Origin: UBA1046 sp012511325
Lineage (GTDB): Bacteria > Bacillota > Clostridia > Saccharofermentanales > DTU023
Assembly (NCBI GenBank): GCA_050951925.1
Contig: JBMNJZ010000001.1
Span: 1,612,001 to 1,676,000, forward strand
Direction of reading: 5' to 3'
DNA: 64,000 bases
Position numbers and translations under genes: made by a program. Of the stretch, positions 52,330 through 61,200 are shown piece by piece (the stretch's first letter is position 1; the number at the start of each line of letters is the position of its first letter). The notes below the pieces were generated by a model. The model was not told the DNA's origin. It worked only from the letters and a program-made list of their open reading frames with translations, and made no database searches.

Positions 52330-53319
52330 ATGTACTGTTATTTAGAAACTGAATCCCACGATCCTGCCTACAATCTGGCCTTCGAAGAATATTGCCTGCA
52401 AAAGTTAACGCAGTACAATAAGATTTTGCTGCTTTGGCAGAATGCCAATGCTGTCATTATCGGCCGTTACCAAAACTGGCAAAACGAAGTCGACGAAGAG
52501 GCAGTACGGCGTCTCGGCGTCAAGGTGATACGGCGCTCAACCGGGGGCGGTGCCGTCTACCATGATCTGGGCAACCTCAATTATTCCTTCATCACACCGG
52601 CCCCTGATCTCGCGACCTTGAATTTGGCGACGGTAGCGGCTCCCCTGCTATCCGCTCTGCAAAAAATGGGCATTCAGGCTACAGCCCAGGGGAGAAACGA
52701 TATAGTCTTAGATGGGCGCAAAATATCCGGCACCGCACAATCCCTGCGTCGGAACCGATTGCTGCATCATGGCACTTTACTCTTTGATTCTGACCTGACA
52801 ATGCTGGACACAGTTCTGCGAACAGATCCGACAAAGCTGATTTCCAAGGGAGTCAAATCGGTTCGAAGCCGAGTCGTGAATATCAAAGAACATCTGGGCT
52901 GGGAAATATCACTGAGTGAATTCTGGCAGCAACTTCTGTCCGCCCTGCCATCCATGACTAAAGTCATCCTGAACCAGTCCCAACTGGCAGAGATCCGGCA
53001 GCTGGCAGCGGCAAAATATGCCAGCCCTGACTGGAATCAGGGCCAGGAGCCGCCGGGAACCCTCAGCTGCTCCAAGCGCTTTCCGGGCGGCAAAGTCGAA
53101 GTCAATCTCAGCATTGCAAAGGGCAGAATACAGAATCTGAAAATCAGTGGTGATTTCTTAGGATTGGTTCCTATCTCTGTCCTGGAACAAGCGCTGATAG
53201 GATTGCCCTACGAAAAAGACAGCGCCGCCGCTATATTGGCCACGCTGCCTCTTAATCTGTATCTGGGCGATATCAGCGCCGCAGAATTTATTTCCTGTTT
53301 GTTTTCGTACTCAAATTAG
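52330..53319 (+). CDS. lplA: Lipoate-protein ligase A
   Basis: Attaches lipoate to lipoyl domains of 2-oxoacid dehydrogenases or the glycine cleavage system. The 329 residues contain NLAFEEYCL, VIIGRYQNWQNEVD, the lipoate-binding RRSTGGGAVYHDLGNLNYSFI, the Lys motif GRKISGTAQ and a C-terminal accessory domain, the complete LplA plan. AAGG lies seven bases before the ATG. No lipoyl-bearing protein gene is in the window. Its stop overlaps a minus-strand gene remnant (53316-53342). Confidence 0.95.
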   Translation: MYCYLETESHDPAYNLAFEEYCLQKLTQYNKILLLWQNANAVIIGRYQNWQNEVDEEAVRRLGVKVIRRSTGGGAVYHDLGNLNYSFITPAPDLATLNLATVAAPLLSALQKMGIQATAQGRNDIVLDGRKISGTAQSLRRNRLLHHGTLLFDSDLTMLDTVLRTDPTKLISKGVKSVRSRVVNIKEHLGWEISLSEFWQQLLSALPSMTKVILNQSQLAEIRQLAAAKYASPDWNQGQEPPGTLSCSKRFPGGKVEVNLSIAKGRIQNLKISGDFLGLVPISVLEQALIGLPYEKDSAAAILATLPLNLYLGDISAAEFISCLFSYSN

Positions 53320-53342
53320 AAACAAAGGTTTTTCTTACTCAT
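53316..53342 (-). pseudogene. Remnant of a signal-peptidase gene start
   Basis: Five bases after the coiled-coil gene stop, the minus strand has ATGAGTAAGAAAAAC, then stops after nine codons (MSKKNLCF). The same context, coiled-coil gene end then ATGAGAAAGAAAGAA, is seen at 63656 where an intact signal peptidase gene begins. So this looks like the truncated first codons of a second copy, cut off at the lplA end. Confidence 0.45.
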
Positions 53343-53440
53343 GTTTTCTATTCCCGCGTTTTTGGAGGTGGCACCATTGACAGCAGTTCGCGCAATAAAG
53401 TATGCTCCTCGATAAATTTTTCCAGCCTGTATGAAACCTC
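53336..53440. repeat. Direct repeat copy A bounding the pilus island
   Basis: The sequence from the truncated start back into the last 27 codons of the coiled-coil gene is repeated in the same orientation at 63651-63752. By eye about three quarters of positions match, with several single-base gaps. Copy A is coding (intact gene end); copy B is decayed. Confidence 0.7.
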
Positions 53441-53851
53441 ATCCCAATATTCCTGAGATTGCTCTCTGGATTCTCTCAGCATCCTGGCACATTTAGCCTT
53501 TGTTTCGCGCTCCAAATCAGCTTTCTGTTTTTCCGCTTCTTCAATAAGGTTTTTCGCTTTTGCCTGGCTCTCCTTTTCAATCTGAGCGCAGTTTTTTTCC
53601 TGGCGTTGGCATAGTTGGCGAACATTATCTAAATATTGCTGACTAGCGTCTTGGGAAGCCTTAAAGATACCGTTGAGTTGCAATGCAGCTTCAGCAATGG
53701 AACCGGCTTGGTCAATGGCAATTGTTTTATTCTCCAATGTCTTCTCTGCCTCAGCAAGTTTTTCTCGGAGAGATTGAACCTCTTGACTTTGCTCAATCAG
53801 CATTTGCAACAGGTCTTTTCGATTCAGTCTCCTCAATTCCTTACTCGTCAT
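53348..53851 (-). CDS. Coiled-coil protein of sortase-pilus clusters, function unknown
   Basis: 167 residues, almost wholly alpha-helical and charged. An N-terminal MTSKELRRLNRKDLLQMLIEQS motif is followed by a coiled coil (about 22-50), a Gln/Ser segment and a second long coiled coil (about 80-150) with SAKAKNLIEEAEKQKADLERE-like heptads, ending VPPPKTRE. No signal or membrane span, so cytoplasmic. DivIVA-like behaviour is possible but not shown. GAAAGGAGAACCTA precedes the ATG. It is the last gene of the pilus run, and the tail of a second, decayed copy lies at the other end of the island. Confidence 0.75.
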   Translation of the reverse strand: MTSKELRRLNRKDLLQMLIEQSQEVQSLREKLAEAEKTLENKTIAIDQAGSIAEAALQLNGIFKASQDASQQYLDNVRQLCQRQEKNCAQIEKESQAKAKNLIEEAEKQKADLERETKAKCARMLRESREQSQEYWDEVSYRLEKFIEEHTLLRELLSMVPPPKTRE

Positions 53852-53997
53852 TAGGTTCTCCTTTCCGCTGTTTCACAATAGTAATGAATAGATGAGTCGG
53901 TTCACTCTTTGTCCAAATTCCTTTGTCCCCGTAAAACTCAAGTCACTCATAGCACAACTGCATCGTATAAAACAATATCGTAAACAATGCCCCCGGG

Positions 53998-54678
53998 TCA
54001 CGTTTGATTCTTTGAGTATGGGCTCAATTCCTCGACTAATTTGCACCGTACTACGACCCGGCTCCGACCGCCGATGGTACAGGTGAACAGAGTCAGATCC
54101 CAATCACCACTCTCCATTTTGTCAATAGTGGTGGGTTTAAGTATCTCCGATTCAACCACTTCGTAATGGAACACATTTCTGTCCATATCCATGAATGTTA
54201 CGATGTCGCCGGCATGGAGATGTTTTAGTTTGCGGAAATGTGATTTGTAATTATGAGCGGCGATAATGAGGTTGTTGGTATAGGCAGAGCCTGTATAGCG
54301 GCAGGGAGAAATTTTCAGCCGGGGATAGCTCCATTGGCTGATGATTGGCAATTCCAACTCCAAAGCCGGAATTGACAGAATGCCGATATAGTCATTGTCA
54401 TTGACGGTTTTCACAGGCATTTCCATATCCGGATTCAGAATATAATCGGGTATCTCAATTTCACCGCCTGGTACGTTGGTTTTCTCCTGCAGTGTTGTTC
54501 CTTTCGTTACCTCTGTTCCCGGAAATGTTTCTTCGAACATCTCTTCCAGACGGGTAAGAGCTTCCATGGCAGATTCTTTTGCTTGCGTCTCCTCACGCAT
54601 ATTGTAGGCTGTTAGAAGAAAGGCTGCCGCAATCAGCAATAGCCCTATGATAATTAATCCTGCGCTCTTATTTTTCAT
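53998..54678 (-). CDS. Sortase, second enzyme of the pilus cluster
   Basis: 226 residues with an N-terminal membrane span (about 6-25), a linker and a sortase barrel. Catalytic His lies in LIIAAHNYKSHF, catalytic Cys in LTLFTCTIGGRSRVVVRC, with the conserved Arg nearby. It lacks the C-terminal membrane anchor and lid of class C, so it is likely the housekeeping-type or class B/D-like enzyme that anchors the finished pilus. The ATG at 54678 follows GAGGTG and overlaps the end of the accessory pilin gene by 11 bases, so translation is coupled. Confidence 0.88.
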   Translation of the reverse strand: MKNKSAGLIIIGLLLIAAAFLLTAYNMREETQAKESAMEALTRLEEMFEETFPGTEVTKGTTLQEKTNVPGGEIEIPDYILNPDMEMPVKTVNDNDYIGILSIPALELELPIISQWSYPRLKISPCRYTGSAYTNNLIIAAHNYKSHFRKLKHLHAGDIVTFMDMDRNVFHYEVVESEILKPTTIDKMESGDWDLTLFTCTIGGRSRVVVRCKLVEELSPYSKNQT

Positions 54679-55630
54679 CCGCAGCACCTCTGCGGCTAAT
54701 TAGACCAATCACTACGAACAGCAATCCGGTACACAATAAAAGCGGTACCGGCCACCAAAGCTGTCCGGTTTGGGGAAGAGTCGGCTTTTTCTGAGTTGGT
54801 TCATAGGGAATATTCTTTTTATAGGTATTCGTCACTACAAAGGTCGTACCCTCCTGAATTACTTCCACAATATAATTTTCCAGCTCTTTTTCTACCACTG
54901 TCCACTTGTATCTGTCATCCAGATCAGTCCAAGTATGCCGCCAACTGTTCCCGGCGTTCAGGACCACGGTATCGAAAACCTCATCGTCACGGAGAAGCTG
55001 CACGATGATCTCTTTGGGACGTTCCTTGCCGTTGCTCTTGTCCTTCCAGACCTTAAGAACCTTTCGGGTAATAGTAGCAGGATTGTCCGGGACAGAATCA
55101 TGCTTGGAATTCACCTTCAAATCATAGATCCATTCGCTGGTGTCCTTGTCCTGAGTAGGGAGCATAGCCATAAAGGGCAACGCATCGTAGCGGTAGCCAC
55201 CCTGAAGGTGACGCTTTCCTGTTACCAGGTACAAGCCAGGTATCAGCTTCTTCTCATCAGTCGGGAAAAATGCCAAACCATCGGTGTCGGTCTTGCCGTT
55301 GCCCGCAGGCGTGATATTATCCCGGAGCACATAGCCTTCCAGGGTAGAGGCTAGTGTCCTCCAGGACTCGCTGCTTTTACCCTTGAGATCTACGTTGAAC
55401 TGGTTGAATGATCCGGTCGGCGTCAGTTCAATGTGTTCGTTTACCGTGGCAACCAGGTAAATATCAAACTCTGCGCCGACCAAGGGTGTTCCGTCATCCT
55501 GATAGGTGATGGCCAGACTTACATCCCGGTTCAGATCAATGCTTCCCGCTGAAAATACTGTCATAGGCAACAGCATCATTATAATCAGCAGGCTGAGTAA
55601 AATAGTACCCAGACGTTTATATAGTTCCAT
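54668..55630 (-). CDS. Accessory pilin, SpaA/Cna-B type, LPQTG anchored
   Basis: 320 residues: signal peptide (about 5-28, ending VFSAG), a first pilin domain (about 30-160), a Cna-B domain (about 185-270; KVWKDKSNGKERPKEIIVQLLRDDE, NSWRHTWTDLDDRYKWTVVEKE) and the sorting signal LPQTG followed by a hydrophobic span and RRG. The likely Lys and Glu for intramolecular isopeptide bonds are in KVLKVWK and VVEKEL. GGAGG lies eight bases before the ATG at 55630; the start overlaps the sortase C gene end. Confidence 0.88.
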   Translation of the reverse strand: MELYKRLGTILLSLLIIMMLLPMTVFSAGSIDLNRDVSLAITYQDDGTPLVGAEFDIYLVATVNEHIELTPTGSFNQFNVDLKGKSSESWRTLASTLEGYVLRDNITPAGNGKTDTDGLAFFPTDEKKLIPGLYLVTGKRHLQGGYRYDALPFMAMLPTQDKDTSEWIYDLKVNSKHDSVPDNPATITRKVLKVWKDKSNGKERPKEIIVQLLRDDEVFDTVVLNAGNSWRHTWTDLDDRYKWTVVEKELENYIVEVIQEGTTFVVTNTYKKNIPYEPTQKKPTLPQTGQLWWPVPLLLCTGLLFVVIGLISRRGAADEK

Positions 55631-56471
55631 CAAAGTTACCTCCATATTTTTGAGGGCGCTTCGGCAGTAATAATAAAATCAAAAGTATCAGCAGTATGGG
55701 AGCTGCCACGAGGGGAGCCACTAATAACGGCTCAATCTGAATGGCGTCCGCCGTCACATGAACTCTCTGCACCCCTGCTGGATTTTCAATTCGATGTCCT
55801 CGTACCAGCAGCCGATGAGTATTGATGCCGTAAGGGGTACATGTCACTAAGGTGAATTGATCTTTTTCATCTTCAATCTTTAAGTCATCCAGTTCATTTG
55901 GCTGAACAATCCGTATTTGATCCACTTCATAAGTCAAAGTTTCGTCCAAAACACGAACAATGAAGTCATCGCCAATCGACATCTTGTCCAAATCACTAAA
56001 CAACTTGGCAGAAGGTAGTCCCCTGTGACCGGAAATCACACAGTGAGTATTTTTTCCGCCCACGGGAAGAGATGTCCATTCGATGTGACCGACTGCAATC
56101 TGCAAAATTGCTTCATCTATGCCTTGATAAATAGGTAAAGAACACTGAATGGAGGGAATCTCAATGTAGCCGATAATGCCATTGCCGGAAACATTAAGCA
56201 GTTTTTCGTATTCTATTCGTTCCTCATCAGTCAACTGATAATGCCCGGTCTTATTAAGTAGTGTTTTATTATAGGCTTGAGCGTTCGCCCATAACTGCTC
56301 ATAAGTGTTGTCATCAATCTCAGCCACTTTCTTAGCGTAGGAAGCGATAGCTCTGGACTGGTGAAATGAATTCCAATAGTCGCTGACAGTGGGATACAGC
56401 AGTAAAGACAGCCCCGCAAGAAGGATTAGAAACAGAAATATCGTTATTAATTTGCTTGATTTTTTCTTCAT
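55617..56471 (-). CDS. Class C (pilin-polymerising) sortase
   Basis: 284 residues with an N-terminal span (about 8-28), a lid region, the barrel and a C-terminal span (about 248-272), the arrangement typical of pilin polymerases. Catalytic His is in CVISGHRGLPSAKLF and Cys in FTLVTCTPYGINTHRLLVRG with the following Arg. It should join LPETG pilin subunits through the pilin-motif lysine of the backbone pilin encoded just upstream. It starts 88 bases after the backbone pilin gene ends. Confidence 0.92.
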   Translation of the reverse strand: MKKKSSKLITIFLFLILLAGLSLLLYPTVSDYWNSFHQSRAIASYAKKVAEIDDNTYEQLWANAQAYNKTLLNKTGHYQLTDEERIEYEKLLNVSGNGIIGYIEIPSIQCSLPIYQGIDEAILQIAVGHIEWTSLPVGGKNTHCVISGHRGLPSAKLFSDLDKMSIGDDFIVRVLDETLTYEVDQIRIVQPNELDDLKIEDEKDQFTLVTCTPYGINTHRLLVRGHRIENPAGVQRVHVTADAIQIEPLLVAPLVAAPILLILLILLLLPKRPQKYGGNFDGTI

Positions 56472-56559
56472 GCAGGGATCTCCTTACTGTTGTAAACCGG
56501 GGAGGGGAAATCCTCCCCGGTCACAACAATATAGACACGTTTACGCCATACAACAGGAC

Positions 56560-58212
56560 TTACTTTTCAACACTTCCCATACGCTTCCTGGTCACCAGGA
56601 AGACAACAGCGGCCACAACCAAAACAGAGCCAATGATATAGAAAATAGTAGTGCCGATGCCACCAGTCTCGGGCAGGGTGGAACCGGCATTGTTAGCGAT
56701 GGTGATTGCTGCAATGCCAGTGTCTACAGCACCGGTACCAGCAACATCATCAGCAGTAACTGCCAAGGCGGTTAGAGCTGCAGCATAGTTGCCGGGTTCC
56801 CAGTTTTGTACATTAGTTGTGGTAGCAGTAATGACCACTTTGATGTCATCTGTTAGCATATTGTAGCCAGCCGGAGCCGCGATCTCGCGCAGTTTGTAAG
56901 TACCGTCATCAAGGCCGCTAACAGAAAACAAGCCGCCAGCATCCGAGGTTAGTTTTGATGTTGCAGGCCAAGTAATTATTCCATTTTGATCTGCAGCAGG
57001 AATATTTAGCCAGCCGTCAAATTTGCCATCGGTGATTTTTGCAACCTTGCTTGGTTCATCAGCGCCGTCCAGCAATACGAACTGAGCATTTGCTAGCTTG
57101 GTGTTAGTGTTTTTCCCATCTACCTTAGTAACATCTAACTCATATGTGAAAACTACGACTTCATCTATTGGAGTTTGGCCGGTATTATTTGTGTCACCGG
57201 AGCCGGATTGATCAGGCTTGTTGGAGTATTCCAAATATACTTCGTTAGGGTTGCCATTTAAACCAACGACAGCACCTTGATTTAGAACTGCAGAGAACTC
57301 AACGATGATGTACATGCCTTCGGCTATACCATTAATACCTTTGATATTGTTGGATGAAACAGTAATATTCTGTCCCTCTATAGAGACCTCAAAATGCGGA
57401 CTAGGTACTATCGGATGAATCACGCTGTCGTTCACATCAACGATCTTATCGCTGGACAAGTATACCGCGATATCTCCCACTGAAGGAGGGGTTAGGCCAT
57501 TAGATAGCGTATCATGGAAGATGTACTTATAAGTGTCATAACGGCTCATATCCGGTACACGACCGATTAGATGGAAGGGAACTGCATCTCCCATATTATA
57601 GTCGGCAACATCATTGTAGCCAGCTCCATAGCCATCATCTCTGGTGAACTTGACGTTTTCAAAAACTTTTTTCTCCACAGATGGAGCATCGGTCTTTACA
57701 GTTATATCAATATTACCCACCACCTCTAGCAGAGCAGCATTATATGCACCACCTTCGCCAACATCGTCTGTGGTATCCACGATCAGATAATATCCGTCAT
57801 GCAACGTGCTGGGGCCGGGGCTTAGAGTACTGCCCATATCTATGGGAGAGGTTATCCTGTTCTTCTCGGCTAACTTAGCGACTCGGTTAGCAAACGAAGT
57901 ATTGGTTTTGTTCTCACTAAGCACATTAGCCACATCAGCAGCGGTAGTACAAGCGGTAAACAAATTACCATAATCAGTATCGGCTTTCAGTGCTGCAAGG
58001 AATGTAGAGCTGTCAATTCCGTTACCCCACTGAATGTCGGATAGGACGCCATCTTCCTCACGACCGGTGAAAACTTGATAAGCGGTGAAGGTGTGATCCT
58101 TTAGGATGCCATCGGTAGGTACCGTCACAGTTGCTGCAAAGGCAGTGGTAGCCAGGATCATTACCATGGCAAGCATTAGCGGTAGACTGGCTAGTTTTTT
58201 TGTGTGCTTCAT
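56560..58212 (-). CDS. Major (backbone) pilin, LPETG anchored
   Basis: 550 residues: signal peptide (cleavage near AFA-A, residue 27), an N-terminal pilin domain, a pilin-motif-like lysine region (APSVEKKVFENVKF, about 175-190), a central isopeptide-forming domain (EYSNKPDQS, VVVFTYELDVTKVDG), a Cna-B/SpaA domain with an E-box (GTYKLREIAAPAGYN, about 440-455) and LPETGG (513-518) followed by a membrane span and a Lys/Arg tail. It is the subunit that sortase C polymerises. It has the strongest resemblance to SpaA-H type backbone pilins. The promoter for the run is probably further upstream. Confidence 0.9.
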   Translation of the reverse strand: MKHTKKLASLPLMLAMVMILATTAFAATVTVPTDGILKDHTFTAYQVFTGREEDGVLSDIQWGNGIDSSTFLAALKADTDYGNLFTACTTAADVANVLSENKTNTSFANRVAKLAEKNRITSPIDMGSTLSPGPSTLHDGYYLIVDTTDDVGEGGAYNAALLEVVGNIDITVKTDAPSVEKKVFENVKFTRDDGYGAGYNDVADYNMGDAVPFHLIGRVPDMSRYDTYKYIFHDTLSNGLTPPSVGDIAVYLSSDKIVDVNDSVIHPIVPSPHFEVSIEGQNITVSSNNIKGINGIAEGMYIIVEFSAVLNQGAVVGLNGNPNEVYLEYSNKPDQSGSGDTNNTGQTPIDEVVVFTYELDVTKVDGKNTNTKLANAQFVLLDGADEPSKVAKITDGKFDGWLNIPAADQNGIITWPATSKLTSDAGGLFSVSGLDDGTYKLREIAAPAGYNMLTDDIKVVITATTTNVQNWEPGNYAAALTALAVTADDVAGTGAVDTGIAAITIANNAGSTLPETGGIGTTIFYIIGSVLVVAAVVFLVTRKRMGSVEK

Positions 58213-58258
58213 TTTTGATCCCTTTCTTATTTTTTAAAACTTTTCTAACACTAAAACA

Positions 58259-61200
58259 TCAGCAGGACGTAAGAGTGTCCTCTCTGCGTTTTTTATATAA
58301 ATACAATAGAAGAAGCGCTGATGTTATCAGCAGGATGCCTCCTACGGTATACCAAGTTGTGCCGGGTCCGCCGGTCTCCGGAAGGACATAAGACGGTTCT
58401 GTTTCGTTGGTCACGATATAATGGGTCTCACCCCAGTTTTCGGTGTCGTTTTCTAGGGTGTAAAGCGTAAATATTATCGCCTCAGAAGAATTGTTCGATG
58501 TAATTCCATAGTTGTACTGATTAAAGTTACCTGTGAAATATCTTGTACTGCTCCCTCCGGTTGCCGATAACCGTCCATTATTAATATTAATTTGCCTGCT
58601 TGTAGTGTTTGTAAAGAAAACATAACTACCAGATAAATCTCCAAGTACAAGATATTTCCCATCTCCGTTTCTTAGCGTCGAACCAGTACTACTATAAGTC
58701 CACAGAGCCGCCTGGATAGGTGTCCCGCCGGTGAGCAACTCATTCGAAACATTCAGCCATTGGAGCTGATAATCGCTTCTTCCTGCCAGTGCTCCATTGG
58801 CAGTAACCAATAAGTAGGTCTTTCCATCTTCCAAAGCAGCAGCTTCAGTCCAGCTAGCGCTTGCTTGACTTGGATCGGTTTGTACTATACTGGTTTGGTA
58901 TCCGGGAATACTGATTTCAGTTATTGTATAAACAATGGGTGTGCCATTTGGAGCTTGTTCCGCAGTATATTTAGGCAGGTCTTCCCAGCGACAGAACCAA
59001 TTATTTGCAGCATTCAGAACAACCGGATCGCCATAATTTTCGCCATCTGCCTTAAGTTGGAGTGTAATGCTGTTGGTTGGTGTAGTGCCTTCAGCCCATC
59101 GTTTTTCTGCAGAGATAGTAGTTGTCTCAATCTTCGTGTTTGTAATTTCCCACATTCCGCTTTCGGGAACAAGTTCGCTGCTTGAAATATAATAGCCATC
59201 AGGAGCATCAATCTCCTGTACTGAGTATTCATATGGATTATCGTGCTCATCTGTTTCAGGCAGATCCGTCCAAAAATAGGACCAGTTATTGGTTGCATCA
59301 AGCAGCACTGGCTCCCCATAAGGTGTTCCATTCTGTAGAAGTTGAACTTCAATCGAATCCGGACGATTCGCCTCTTCATCCCCAACCCACTTTTTAACAA
59401 CCCCAAAATCAACACTGGTATTGGTTATAGTAAAGTTGTTTTCATTTGCTGTTACTTCGCTGCTATAACCAAAAATCGGGACTTCTTCAATGGTATAAGT
59501 GTGTCCACCAGGCAAACCGTCCACATAACAGGTTGGCCAAATTTCCTGGTTATTCGAATCTATCGTCTTGTAGATTTTGATTAAGTCACCATAAGGTTCT
59601 CCGTCCTGTAAGATCTGTACGGCAATATAATCAGGACGAGGTATATTTTCGCCTACCCACTCCTTGGTAATAGTTATTGAGATCGTGGTGTCGTCAAGTT
59701 GACCACCAATTTCAATGATACCGTTATTCCCGATACCTCCCCCCAGATAACCGTGGTTGTTGGTAATCCAGACGGTCGCCAGACTTTTGGCTGTTATAAT
59801 TGCAGGACTGCTGTCAGTTAAAGGATTGTAATAGTTTGTCCATACACCTGATTCATATTCCTGCCAATTATATTCACCACCACCCAAAACGGTATCGGTT
59901 ACAAAATTACTAGCATTTGGATCTGTGCTTTGGATTCCAATTTCGTCATAAGAACCTACTGAGGGCATTGCGGTATTATTATAAATTGCCGTTCCATTGC
60001 CGAGATTGAAGTTTACATTGGATTCACCGGTAGGGCAGGCAGCGATGCCGCCGCCCTGATAATCGGAGTGGTTTTGTGTTATTACTACACGGTGTAGGAT
60101 TAACTTGCCAGGCTTACCTCGATAGTCGTTAGATGCAATTCTGTGAGAAGCATCTACATAAATGCCTCCGCCACTAAATACTCTAAAACTTGCCTGCGAA
60201 TCATGACCGTAAGCCTTATTGTATGTGATATGTCCAGCAGAAATTGTTGCCTCACGTCCAGCAGCGACATTTAATCCACCACCAGTAGAAAGAGCCTCGT
60301 TTTCAGTGATGATACCCCCCGTCATGGTAAATGTAGTTATGTATTCACTGATTATACTATCCCAACTATAAGCTCGATTTAACCATCCCAATGAAATACC
60401 ACCGCCCTCTCTGGAGGACTGGTTATTGGAGACTGCGCCACCGGACATAACCATATTAGAGTAATCTCCCACATACACACCGCCGCCGGCATTTGTGCGA
60501 TAAGGAGTCATTTGAGTCTGAATATCACGAGCAAAATTATGATAAATCGTTCCACCACTAAGGTTAAAGTTAGCTCTTTGTGTTGGGCTACTATTTTCTA
60601 CATAGATACCACCACCTGATTGTGCTTCGCAGTGCTGAATCAGACCTCCTGTCATTGTCAAAGTCCCATTGGAGTACACCGCTCCGCCTAAACCGACATA
60701 ACCGTTTTCTCTAAATGCATTGTTGTATGTGTCTGGTTTGTTAGAGTTATTTTCCAACACAGTGCCATCGGTAATGGTCAAGGCACCGCCACTATTAACA
60801 ACAATCAATGGTGCTTTGGCAGATGTTGCGGAGTAGTTTGTTGAATAAGAACTATTGCCATTAATAAGAAGTGCATTTAATCCATTATTCCCACCATTCA
60901 TCGTTATGTTGGATAAGGTCAATGAGCCACCACTTGCCACTGAAACCAGTGGTCCAGTGAAAAGAGGTGTTTCATTAAAACCAGGTGCCCGCTGCATTGT
61001 TACGCCGGCAACATCAATACTCCAGTTCTCTGCGCTGCTAACAGTTATGGTGCCGGAAACATAGATGATTCCGTTTTCCGCTGCCAGTGATAACGCTTTC
61101 TCTAAGGTTTTCACCGGTGCAGCCTGTGTGCCGGCATTATCATCGTTGCCTGTTGCTCCGTTTATGTATACTTCTGACATCGTTCCGCTTCTCATGAGTG